Shown here one piece after another: positions 16,690 to 25,684 of a DNA stretch of 64,000 bases. The stretch's first letter is position 1; every line of letters begins with the position of its first letter. The notes below the pieces were generated by a model that was given only the letters and a program-made list of their open reading frames with translations, did not search any database and was not told where the DNA came from. The translations under genes and the position numbers were made by a program. The stretch comes from Flavicella sp. Lineage in GTDB: Bacteria > Bacteroidota > Bacteroidia > Flavobacteriales > Flavobacteriaceae. Location of the stretch: NCBI RefSeq assembly GCF_029238425.1, contig NZ_JAQWGB010000067.1:1-64000 (forward strand). The letters are read 5' to 3'.

Positions 16690-18642
16690 CTATAAGATGA
16701 TTTTAGAAGTTTGTTTATACCCACTACTTGATATATATACTATATAAACGCCTGGATTGATACTTGAAATATCAAGTAGATTTTTATTATTAAATAAGGT
16801 ATTATTCAACTTTCGCCCATGTATATCATACAAATGACCTTCATAATTTTTAATATCCGTTGACACTCTTAAAAAACCACCTTCTTTCCAAAATTTAAAA
16901 AGTTGGTTCTTCTTTTCATCGACTTCTACAGATAGGCTACAATCAAATATAACATCGGATGCATCCATCTTACCTATCGTTAAGTCATTTACAGATGCAA
17001 TAGTTGTATTATTTAAGGTGTTTTCACAATCAAAAATAATATTATCGCAATTTATCAGTTCTATACCGTCATTTTCAAAATCCAAAAATGTATTACTGAT
17101 TAACTCTATGTTACGAGCATTTTCGATACTAGCAACATGTTCCCCTTCGGTACTTGAACTAAAGGTATTATTAATCAGTCGAATATCACTCACCAATTTA
17201 TCAGGTGTGGATGCCCAGGTTGCTGCATGAATTCGCAATGGCCACCTTCTAATATTTGTGAAAGAATTATTTTTAGCAACTATATTCCCTGGAAATGGTC
17301 CCTCATCAAAAGAATTAATCTCATTCATTATAACCAAACCACCTCCTGTATTATCACCATTGTTATTTTCAATAACACCATCTCTTGTTCGGCAGAGAAT
17401 GGCAAAACGCCTATGATCTCTAAAGGTATTATTACGTATTTCATACATTGAATTTGAAATATTCAAGTTCATCACGTAAGTTGTTGTTTTAGCGTCCGTC
17501 TCACCTGCCACTACATTCAATATATCGCTTGTAGTTGTTACAACATCATCATTTAAAGTTGCAATATTAGTTCTACCAAGTTCCTTACCTTCATTCATAT
17601 TCACAAAAACCAATGTATCTCCCACTTGCATATTATCTGTTCTATGGAGTGTAAATTGGTCATCACCAGATTTTTCATTTACATAAGCATAGTAGGAATA
17701 CATATTGATCCCATCATCGCAAATGCCTTCTACGTAGCAATTTTCAATGATAGGCCCCATTCGGTTATTAAACCATATAAGTCCTCCTCTATAAGCGGAA
17801 AGCAATCTGGTAGTACCTGGTCTTCTTCTAATCTCCACACCATCTAGGTGTAATTTCCCTGTGTTTGTCCTACCTACAAACACCTGTGCTCGCCCCGAAT
17901 AATAGGTGCAATTTCTAAAGGTGATATTTTTACTACTGATGATATGATTGAATGACTTTATTTTGGCAACAATATCCATTGTAAAACGGTCATTTATCTC
18001 CATGTTATCCAACTTTGTCTTATTATTTTCTCGAACGATAACTTTAACACTCCTTCCCCCAAGAAGAATGCGTTGGTCCGTCCATACAATTTCGTCTTTT
18101 ATCTCATAACCAGTAGGTCCCCATATCATACCCCATGGATTCGTTGGTGGTGGGGTTGTATAACCAACCGGCATAGGATATCCTGCCTCTATCTCCATAA
18201 CAAAACTCCCCTCGATTGGATCAACAGCAGTCACTTTTCCTTGTGTCCAGCTTAGTGTATTATAATCAAAAGTAAGTCCACTTACTTCAATATTATCACT
18301 ATTTCTTAATTCGAATCCTAATAAATCTACATCTCCTAAAATCTCTGAACCGTTACCTACAATTGTTTTGTTTTGCTTATTATTCATTCTGAAAAGTATG
18401 TGCTCCTCAGTAGGAATACAACGGTATACTTTATTTGATTCAAAATACAAGGTAGAGGGAGAATTGTCATTAATAAAGTCTTCAATAACTTCCATTAACG
18501 CAGGTAAATCGTCTGTTGTACCATCTCCAACGGCTCCATAATCCTTGACATAATAATCAGCGGCGAAAACAACTGAAACTGTCATTGGAAAAAATACAAA
18601 TAGAATCATTGAGATTCTAATAAGATTTATAATTGTTCTCAT
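16690..18642 (-). CDS. GH110-like beta-helix protein with altered active site and T9SS tail
   Basis: A 650-residue tandem paralogue of the protein at 14332, with a similar signal region (ILFVFFPMT shared), a YVKDYGAVGDGTTDDL opening, beta-helix rungs and a C-terminal T9SS domain (about residues 580-650, GHLYDIHGRKL, ISSINPGVYIVYI). The putative catalytic Asp of the GH110-like set is Gly286 and the next landmark His is Ile289 (RGGLIW), while Asp309-Asp310 remain. Because the same changes occur in two diverged copies, they are probably selected rather than a decay event. It is the last gene of the leftward unit from 28802, just after the sulfatase at 18738 (95-bp gap), and is followed by the terminator at 16608-16653. 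Confidence 0.72.
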   Translation of the reverse strand: MRTIINLIRISMILFVFFPMTVSVVFAADYYVKDYGAVGDGTTDDLPALMEVIEDFINDNSPSTLYFESNKVYRCIPTEEHILFRMNNKQNKTIVGNGSEILGDVDLLGFELRNSDNIEVSGLTFDYNTLSWTQGKVTAVDPIEGSFVMEIEAGYPMPVGYTTPPPTNPWGMIWGPTGYEIKDEIVWTDQRILLGGRSVKVIVRENNKTKLDNMEINDRFTMDIVAKIKSFNHIISSKNITFRNCTYYSGRAQVFVGRTNTGKLHLDGVEIRRRPGTTRLLSAYRGGLIWFNNRMGPIIENCYVEGICDDGINMYSYYAYVNEKSGDDQFTLHRTDNMQVGDTLVFVNMNEGKELGRTNIATLNDDVVTTTSDILNVVAGETDAKTTTYVMNLNISNSMYEIRNNTFRDHRRFAILCRTRDGVIENNNGDNTGGGLVIMNEINSFDEGPFPGNIVAKNNSFTNIRRWPLRIHAATWASTPDKLVSDIRLINNTFSSSTEGEHVASIENARNIELISNTFLDFENDGIELINCDNIIFDCENTLNNTTIASVNDLTIGKMDASDVIFDCSLSVEVDEKKNQLFKFWKEGGFLRVSTDIKNYEGHLYDIHGRKLNNTLFNNKNLLDISSINPGVYIVYISSSGYKQTSKIIL

Positions 18643-18737
18643 TTATTTAATTTTAAAAGCGTTAACCGACGGTTCCACAAAAAAGAACCTGTTAAAAACT
18701 CAAGGATGCTTCAAAAGGAATTTTATCTATTATGTGA

Positions 18738-20540
18738 CTATAGTACAACCTGAATCGCCTGCATCTTGTTTTGATTTTTAGCAATTACTATATAAACACC
18801 TTTTGCTAATCCAGATATATTTATTTTGGTTTGCCCGTCAGGTATTTCCTTCACAACTCTTCCGAAAGAATCAATCAAAGAAACGTTGGTAATATTTTTT
18901 TGGGATATTATATATAGTAAATCTCCATCGCGATACACCTTAAACATATTATTCACTTTGTCCAGGTCATTGAATACACTAAGGGAGTCATCGTTGAAAT
19001 ACAATTCATACTTCATCGTTTCTGCACCGGTGAGAGGACCATCAGGTAGACCTGTTGGAGAAAGAGTGCCCACCCAAACTATCAATTCATCTCTAAGGCT
19101 CTCCGCAGTTTCTGGATATTGTTCAATAAGATTGTTCTTTTCTTCTTTGTCTTCGTTCAAGTCAAAAAGGAACTCCATTTCATCCGAAACTCTTAGTAAT
19201 TTCCACTTTCCTTTTCGGATGGCTGTTTGCGTATAAAATCTCCAAAACAAGGGTCTTACTAACAAATCATCATCATCTTCTCCATTTAAATAAGGAAGAA
19301 GATCAACTCCCTCCAGTTCTGGCAATGTACTAACATCTCCCCCGGCATTCAACAGTGTTTTAGCCAAGTCAAGTGTATTGACAGGTTTGTTACTCGTTTG
19401 ACCAGCGTTAATTTTACCTGGCCATGACATCACCATAGGAACTCGAATACCTCCTTCCGAAACCATACCTTTGTCTCCGTTTAATGGTTTGTTATCCGAA
19501 CCGTCCCAAGTAATATTCATCCCATCGGTATATAGAGGGTGATTCTCATCAACATATGAATATGCAGCTCTACCACCACCTGGGGCATCAAGATACTGAG
19601 TGATTACAGCACCATTGTCACTCGCAAATATTACAATCGTATTGTCATAAATATTCAAGTCTTTTAATTTTTGAACTATTTGTCCAACACCTTCATCAAC
19701 AGCTAACATAAGAGCAAGTCCCTTACGTCTTACTTCTGAATCCATGTCTGGAATTTGATCCAAATATTTATCAGTTGGAGTTAGGGGAGTATGAGGAGCA
19801 TAATAGGCGGTATATAAAAAGAAAGGCGCGTCTTTATTCGCATTTCTTTCAATAAAATCGATACTCGCATCTGTTTTTTGGTCAACACGGTCACCACCTA
19901 CAGAAATAGTTTCACCAGATTCCGAATCTTCATGTGGAGGAAAGTTAACTAAATAACTATTTCTTGTTCCCCAATAGTATTCATCAAACCCGCGATTACC
20001 AGGAAAATAGGGTTCTTGTAAATTTAATGGAATGGCATCTACATCTACTTTATCTCTATTTCCGTCTTTATAAATAGCATCAGGATAATTTTCCTCTGCC
20101 CATTCAACGCTCCAAGGATCTATATCAAGATGCCATTTTCCAACCATTCCCGTTTTATAGCCAAAACTTTTCAAATGATCAGCTATAGTTTTCTCTTCAT
20201 CATTCAATGGTAAAGAAGGAATGGCGTCAAAACCATAACTTTGTTGATATTTACAAGTTAAAAACCCAGCTCTTGAAGGAGCACATTGAGGAGAGGTTAC
20301 ATAACCGTCTGAAAACAACACACCGCTTTGAGCAAGCGCATCAATATTTGGAGTAGCCACATCATCCAAAATATCATGGATACTTACATCGCTATATCCC
20401 CAATCATCGGTGTAAATCACAATGATATTAGGTTCGTCCGATTGTGCTTGCGCCAAGGACTCCACATGTGTAAGAATAACGCTGACAAAGGCAATAACTT
20501 TTATACAACTTTTAAAAAACTTCAATCTCGTCATTTTCAT
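18738..20540 (-). CDS. S1-family sulfatase with T9SS sorting domain
   Basis: A 600-residue sulfatase. A Sec signal spans about residues 1-31. The metal motif IIVIYTDDWGYSD is followed by nucleophile motif C-A-P-S-R (Cys86) and the unusual continuation AGFLTCKYQQ, with Cys where many members have Gly. FASDNGA supplies late ligands. A T9SS type A sorting domain forms roughly the last 75 residues (VSLIDSFGRVV, ISGLAKGVYIVIA), so it is predicted to be secreted or surface-bound. It is one of three close paralogues (with 20681 and 25685) in one unit. The ATG at 20534 (Met3) is an alternative start. Confidence 0.93.
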   Translation of the reverse strand: MKMTRLKFFKSCIKVIAFVSVILTHVESLAQAQSDEPNIIVIYTDDWGYSDVSIHDILDDVATPNIDALAQSGVLFSDGYVTSPQCAPSRAGFLTCKYQQSYGFDAIPSLPLNDEEKTIADHLKSFGYKTGMVGKWHLDIDPWSVEWAEENYPDAIYKDGNRDKVDVDAIPLNLQEPYFPGNRGFDEYYWGTRNSYLVNFPPHEDSESGETISVGGDRVDQKTDASIDFIERNANKDAPFFLYTAYYAPHTPLTPTDKYLDQIPDMDSEVRRKGLALMLAVDEGVGQIVQKLKDLNIYDNTIVIFASDNGAVITQYLDAPGGGRAAYSYVDENHPLYTDGMNITWDGSDNKPLNGDKGMVSEGGIRVPMVMSWPGKINAGQTSNKPVNTLDLAKTLLNAGGDVSTLPELEGVDLLPYLNGEDDDDLLVRPLFWRFYTQTAIRKGKWKLLRVSDEMEFLFDLNEDKEEKNNLIEQYPETAESLRDELIVWVGTLSPTGLPDGPLTGAETMKYELYFNDDSLSVFNDLDKVNNMFKVYRDGDLLYIISQKNITNVSLIDSFGRVVKEIPDGQTKINISGLAKGVYIVIAKNQNKMQAIQVVL

Positions 20541-20680
20541 TTCCTATTTATTAGGTTAATATTCAATCGTTTAGATTCTATAACTTGTCAATACCCCCAT
20601 CTGAATCGCGACAGGGGTTTGTTTTTTAAAAAAAATCAGTAATTTTCAATTGATATAAAAGACATTCTTAGTTTATCTTA

Positions 20681-22489
20681 TTAAAGCAACACCTTAGTAT
20701 AATTAACCTCATTATCTTCTGTTACATATACTGTATAAACACCTACAGGCAATCCTGATATATTCGCAGAAGTTTGTCCATCCGTTATTTCAAGAACAAC
20801 AGCTCCAAAAGAATCCAATACGGTAATATTGGTAGTCGTTTTATCTGAAATTACATGAAGTACATCTCCATCTCTATATGCCTTCAATGAATTTTCTTGC
20901 ACGGCCAATTCACTCATTACGTTAACCATGATATCCTGCCCTCCGAAATAAAGCTCGTATTTCATGCTTTCCGCACCTGTTCTTGGTTCAGTTGGCAGGT
21001 TTGGGAAGCTTGTTGTAGCAGCCCAGTCAGCTAATTCTTCTCTAAGATTGATGGCTCTTTGTGGGTATTGCTCAATTAAATTGATTTTCTCCTCTTTATC
21101 TGTATTCAAATCAAAAAGGTACTCTGTTTCATCAGAAACTCTAAGTAATTTCCATCTTCCTTTTCGTATTGCTGTTTGCGTATAAAATCTCCAAAAAATA
21201 GAACGCTTTGCCAAGACTGAAGAATTTTCCTCACCAGTTAAGAAGGGAAGAAGATCAAGTCCATCAAGTTCTGGTAATGCGCTAACATCACCTGCAGCCG
21301 TCAAGAAAGTTTTCACTAAATCAAGCGTATAGACATTTCTTGTAAATGTTTGATTGCCGTTTATTTTTTGCGGCCAAGATATCATCATTGGAACGCGAAT
21401 ACCTCCTTCAGAAAGCATTCCCTTATCTCCGGTTAAAGGTGCATTGTCAGAACCATTCCATACAAGACGCATACCTTCTTCAAAATCTGGATGATCTTCA
21501 TCTACATACGAACGTCCAACTCTAATATCATTGCTGTCGTAAATATACTGAGTAATAGGAGCTCCATTGTCACTGGCAAAAATCACGATGGTATTCTCAT
21601 AAATATCCAGTTCTTTCAATTTATCAATTATTTGTCCAACCCCGGTATCAACCGCTAACATAAGAGCAAGTCCTTTTCTTCTTACATCTGATTCAATTGA
21701 GGCAGGAATTTGGTTTAAATATTTATTAGATGGATTTAATGGTGAATGAGGAGCATAGTATGCTGTGTAAAGAAAAAATGGTTCATCTTGATTTGCATTT
21801 CTTTCTATAAAATCTAAACTAGCATTTGTCTTTTGATCTACGCGACTTCCACCAACACTGATCTCCTCTCCTGAAACAGTGTTTTCATAGGGAGGGAAAT
21901 TCACTAAATAATTGTTTCTAGTTCCCCAATAATACTCGTCAAATCCACGGTTACCTGGGTTATATGGCTCTTTTAGATCAGCTGACACTAAGTCCATATC
22001 AACTTTCTCTGTCCCCCCTTGAGGGTATACGGCATGAGGTGCAAATTCATGAGCCCAGTCAGCACTGAAAGGGTCTACATCAAGGTGCCATTTCCCAACC
22101 ATACCCGTTTTATATCCAAAACTTTTCAAATAATCGGCAATCGTTTTCTCCTCAACCCTTAGTGGTAAAGAAGGAATCGCATCAAAATTAAAACGTTGTT
22201 GATATTTACAAGTTAAAAACCCAGCTCTTGACGGAGCACATTGAGGTGACGTAACATACCCATTAGTCATTAACACCCCACTTTCTGCAAGTTCTTTAAT
22301 TTTTGGAGTTATAATATCATCCTTAATATTATGGTTTTCTATATCACTATACCCCCAATCATCTGTATAAATAACAATGATATTTGGTTCATCCGTTTGG
22401 CCCTGAGCAAAGGCATTCATTTGCAAAATAGTTAAACTGACAAAGGCAATAACCTTTATACTGCTTTTAAAAAAATTTAATGTCTTCAT
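20681..22489 (-). CDS. S1-family sulfatase with T9SS sorting domain
   Basis: About 602 residues from the ATG at 22489; a longer reading from a TTG codon at 22525 would put 12 polar residues before the signal peptide, so the ATG is preferred. The signal peptide ends near NAFAQ. The nucleophile motif is C-A-P-S-R (Cys84), again with FLTCKYQQ, and the metal motif is TDDWGYSD. The C-terminal T9SS domain (ITVLDSFGAVV, ISGLPVGVYTVYV) predicts export across the outer membrane. It is closely similar to the products at 18738 and 25685; the three probably arose by duplication and may remove sulfates at different positions or chain contexts. The gap to the next gene downstream is 140 bp. Confidence 0.93.
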   Translation of the reverse strand: MKTLNFFKSSIKVIAFVSLTILQMNAFAQGQTDEPNIIVIYTDDWGYSDIENHNIKDDIITPKIKELAESGVLMTNGYVTSPQCAPSRAGFLTCKYQQRFNFDAIPSLPLRVEEKTIADYLKSFGYKTGMVGKWHLDVDPFSADWAHEFAPHAVYPQGGTEKVDMDLVSADLKEPYNPGNRGFDEYYWGTRNNYLVNFPPYENTVSGEEISVGGSRVDQKTNASLDFIERNANQDEPFFLYTAYYAPHSPLNPSNKYLNQIPASIESDVRRKGLALMLAVDTGVGQIIDKLKELDIYENTIVIFASDNGAPITQYIYDSNDIRVGRSYVDEDHPDFEEGMRLVWNGSDNAPLTGDKGMLSEGGIRVPMMISWPQKINGNQTFTRNVYTLDLVKTFLTAAGDVSALPELDGLDLLPFLTGEENSSVLAKRSIFWRFYTQTAIRKGRWKLLRVSDETEYLFDLNTDKEEKINLIEQYPQRAINLREELADWAATTSFPNLPTEPRTGAESMKYELYFGGQDIMVNVMSELAVQENSLKAYRDGDVLHVISDKTTTNITVLDSFGAVVLEITDGQTSANISGLPVGVYTVYVTEDNEVNYTKVLL

Positions 22490-22602
22490 GTTTGTTTGGT
22501 TTTGTTGATTCGTATTAATTATCAATTTAATTGAGTCTATAAATTATATCCCGAGATTTGAGTTTTTAGAATTTTACCCAATACTGATTGTTCTTTATTT
22601 TA

Positions 22603-24114
22603 CTATTTAAACTCATCATATTCAGGATTCACATCAGCATTTTTAAATCGCTCACGATCTTTCCATAATTCGTAGGTAGCTCTTAACTGGTTTTTATCTT
22701 CTGGATACATTCCTTTATCATCCGTACGTTCAATCCAATCATTCAATATTTTACGGTGTTTTTTAAGTTCTGACTTGAACTGAGATTCTAGAGCTAGATT
22801 ATGCATCTGATGCGGATCTTTGGCTACATCATAAAGTTCCTCTTCTGGACGTTTTCCAAACCAATGTTCTTCTTGATAAGGGGTAAGTAAGTCATCTTCA
22901 CGCGCTTTCTTAAAATCCAACACAATAGGTTTGTTGTCACGGTAGCTAGGCTGCATCATTGTTCTCTCCGGAAAATAATTTTGAATATATCGGTACTGAT
23001 CCGTTCTTACAGTTCGAATATGGTCTATCGTATAATCACATCTATCTCGGGCTCCAATAACATAATCAACAGTTTGATAATCATCAGAAAATAAATCTTG
23101 GCCATCAAAATGATCTGGTATAGAACCTCCAGCCAAAGCCAGTGTTGTTGCACTAACATCCAACAATGAAACTAAATTATTCACACTGCTTCCTGGTTTA
23201 ATGGCTTTATGAGCACCTGCAATAATTAGTGGCACCTGCATCCCTCCTTCATAACAGAATTGTTTGTGGCGCAATGAGGATGGACTTCCATGATCCGAAA
23301 AGAAAAAAACAATCGTATTTTCTAACTCGCCATCGGCTTCCAACTGCTTTAATATAGCTTCTACCTGTGTATCCGATCCACGTGCAGCATTATAATGTTC
23401 CGTCCATGCTTGTCGTTGTGATGGGATATCTGGAAAATAAGGAGGTAATTCTACGTCATAATCTTCTAATTTTTGACCCTCACGAACATGTTTTGAATCT
23501 TTTTTCCCTCCCCACAGTTCAATCTGACCAAACCATGGCATCTTTTTGTCCGGCCTAGAATTCCACACATTTTTTGTCCATGAAAGTAAAGAGGAGGGCA
23601 TATTACCTTGCCATCCATTCATACCTACTTTATAATTTTTCCTTGTTCCTACATCATATAAATCATGTCGGTTATAGTGGAAATTATAATCATCTTTATT
23701 ATTACTAAAGGTAAAATACCCCTGCTCTTTCATTAACTCAGGAATCGTTTTTACGCCTTCTGGTAAATAAATTCTTAGCTCTTCAGGTACCACTACGTTA
23801 TCTGTTGTACGACTGGAACGATGGTTATGTGTCCCCAAGGTTGTTTGCATAACACCCGTAATAAATGCAGATCGACTGGCAGAACATACGGGAGCAGTAG
23901 CATATGCTCTTTTAAAAAGCACACCTTCCGATGCCAACCCATCCACTGCTGGTGTAAAACCCGAGTTAATTTCGTCCTGATAACAACCAAGCACCGGATT
24001 GAGATCCTCAGCGATTATCCAAAGGATATTGGGTTGTTTAACTTCTGGATTCGTACAAGAAGTGCCTAATGTGCTTAGGACAATAAAAAAAGGGAAGATT
24101 AGTAATTGTTTCAT
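22603..24114 (-). CDS. S1-family sulfatase with C-S-A-S-R motif, lipoprotein
   Basis: A 503-residue sulfatase with a lipoprotein signal (STLGTSC, Cys20). The nucleophile motif is C-S-A-S-R (Cys77): Ala replaces the usual Pro, which is known for some formylglycine sulfatases but is the only case among the 11 here. The first metal motif reads NILWIIAEDLNP, with Glu-Asp instead of Asp-Asp. FFFSDHGSPSSLRHKQ marks the late metal site. It is clearly diverged from the flanking tandem sulfatases, and a different substrate group is likely. It follows the GH28-like gene (73-bp gap), and the two may act on the same uronate-containing part; that is inference. Confidence 0.92.
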   Translation of the reverse strand: MKQLLIFPFFIVLSTLGTSCTNPEVKQPNILWIIAEDLNPVLGCYQDEINSGFTPAVDGLASEGVLFKRAYATAPVCSASRSAFITGVMQTTLGTHNHRSSRTTDNVVVPEELRIYLPEGVKTIPELMKEQGYFTFSNNKDDYNFHYNRHDLYDVGTRKNYKVGMNGWQGNMPSSLLSWTKNVWNSRPDKKMPWFGQIELWGGKKDSKHVREGQKLEDYDVELPPYFPDIPSQRQAWTEHYNAARGSDTQVEAILKQLEADGELENTIVFFFSDHGSPSSLRHKQFCYEGGMQVPLIIAGAHKAIKPGSSVNNLVSLLDVSATTLALAGGSIPDHFDGQDLFSDDYQTVDYVIGARDRCDYTIDHIRTVRTDQYRYIQNYFPERTMMQPSYRDNKPIVLDFKKAREDDLLTPYQEEHWFGKRPEEELYDVAKDPHQMHNLALESQFKSELKKHRKILNDWIERTDDKGMYPEDKNQLRATYELWKDRERFKNADVNPEYDEFK

Positions 24115-24187
24115 ATGTTTAAAATAAAATTATAATATGTTGATGTTATTTAGATGCATTGATCATTTTATGAGATTTCCGAAAGAC

Positions 24188-25645
24188 TTATTGTTTAAAA
24201 TCTATATCCAAAGAATTGACAATTTGCACGAGTCTTTTTGGTTTGATCGTAGGGTGAAAGAATTTTGTCCCTTCTATATAAGCGCCATTGACCTTATCAA
24301 AACACAAGCAAAACTCAGGAATATCTTTTCTAGTACTATGTACTTTAAAATTTCGGATATCCATATTATTAGCATGTTTCACATAAAGTCCATAGGCTGG
24401 TAAATTTTTTGCTTTTGAAAGGAAACCGTGTTTCTGGCTAGCTTTAATTTCAATTTCATCCCCATCAGAACCTTCTTCTCTTAGATAAATCTCTATATCT
24501 CGTAAAGTAAAATTTGAAATATAATTATCCGATTGACCAATAATTGAACTCCCAACAGATCCCACATTTACAGCTTTAATATCAGAGATTTCAACGCCTC
24601 TAAATATTGGCTTTTTAATGGTTTTTCTATTCCCTTCAATCTCAGGTCTCCAAACACGATTTCTGTCACCGATTCTAGCAGTAATTGGAGATAGCACTCC
24701 GTCCATGATAATATTAGAAATTGTTATGTTCTCTAATGTTGCTCCATCAGTAGCGAGTAAAAGAATTCCTCTTACCCCATTTGTCAATTGATATGGATGA
24801 TGGGTTGTTCTTTCTAAGGAAGGTTTTATAATGCAATTGGAAATATTAATTCGATTAAAATAGCCACTTGATGCGGTTCCAAATTTTATAGCGCTGGCAT
24901 GAGAACTAAAAATACAGTTTGACACAACTACATCTTCAACACCATAATCAGATTCGGACTTAAAGCAAAGTGCATCATCCTCGGAATCAATCAAACAATT
25001 AGAGATCATGACTCTATGACAATCCACAATATCCAAACCATCGTTGTTCATATTCGAGTGGTTATATACCTGAATATTTCTGATGGTCAAATTATCGCAT
25101 TCAAAATATCTTTGAGCCCAAAATGCTGTGTTTTGGATTTTTATTCCCTCTACTACAATATTTTTACAATTCCAGAAATAAATACCATAGGGTCTATTCC
25201 TCCTTAAAACTCCCACTCCTGGAACAAATACATCATGATTTTGCCCGTTACCATGTATAGTACCAACTCCAGTTATTTTAATATTTTCCTGACCTTTGGC
25301 AAAGATAAAAGCTCTGTTACTTTCAAAAATAAATTCTTCCTTTACGTCGGCATATACAGCAGCAGATGTATCTGCAATACCTTTCCAAACCGCATTTTGT
25401 CTAAGTTCAATGGTAATATTGCTTTTGAGGTCAATCCTTCCTGACATATACACTCCTGAATCAAATATTACCTTTCCTCCACCACTCTCAGAGCATTTAT
25501 TTATTACATCCTGAATAATTTGGGTATTATCCGTAATACCGTCCCCTTTTGCTCCATAATCCTGGATTGGGTAAGTATTCGCATTTGCCATATAGATGGA
25601 AAACAGATGGAAAAGAAAAATATGAAATACTTTTAAAAAGTTCAT
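24188..25645 (-). CDS. GH28-type polygalacturonase-like glycosidase, secreted
   Basis: A 485-residue right-handed beta-helix protein with a signal peptide (about residues 1-22). It has the IQDYGAKGDGITDNTQ opening and the GH28 order of landmarks: Asp202 in NNDGLD, Asp223-Asp224 in SEDDALCFKS, then HASAIKFGT near residue 249. The Asp...Asp-Asp spacing (21/22 residues) equals that of fungal polygalacturonases. The RIK motif of those enzymes is not exact here (FNRINIS). GH28 members hydrolyse alpha-linked galacturonate or rhamnogalacturonan-type bonds by inversion. Together with uxaC and the rhamnosidases, it suggests a uronate- and rhamnose-containing substrate. Exo or endo action cannot be decided. 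Confidence 0.8.
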   Translation of the reverse strand: MNFLKVFHIFLFHLFSIYMANANTYPIQDYGAKGDGITDNTQIIQDVINKCSESGGGKVIFDSGVYMSGRIDLKSNITIELRQNAVWKGIADTSAAVYADVKEEFIFESNRAFIFAKGQENIKITGVGTIHGNGQNHDVFVPGVGVLRRNRPYGIYFWNCKNIVVEGIKIQNTAFWAQRYFECDNLTIRNIQVYNHSNMNNDGLDIVDCHRVMISNCLIDSEDDALCFKSESDYGVEDVVVSNCIFSSHASAIKFGTASSGYFNRINISNCIIKPSLERTTHHPYQLTNGVRGILLLATDGATLENITISNIIMDGVLSPITARIGDRNRVWRPEIEGNRKTIKKPIFRGVEISDIKAVNVGSVGSSIIGQSDNYISNFTLRDIEIYLREEGSDGDEIEIKASQKHGFLSKAKNLPAYGLYVKHANNMDIRNFKVHSTRKDIPEFCLCFDKVNGAYIEGTKFFHPTIKPKRLVQIVNSLDIDFKQ

Positions 25646-25684
25646 TTATTTAATTTATTTTAATTCATTACAATTGGCTTCAAA

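Noticed and set aside
20588-20622. Hairpin-like ACCCC...GGGGT upstream of the 20540 sulfatase
   Set aside because: Short stem, long loop, and a T-run only on the plus side, inside what looks like one minus-strand unit.
22490-22525. TTG start for the sulfatase at 20681
   Set aside because: The ATG at 22489 gives a normal signal peptide at the N-terminus; the same reasoning applies to 27271 versus 27235.
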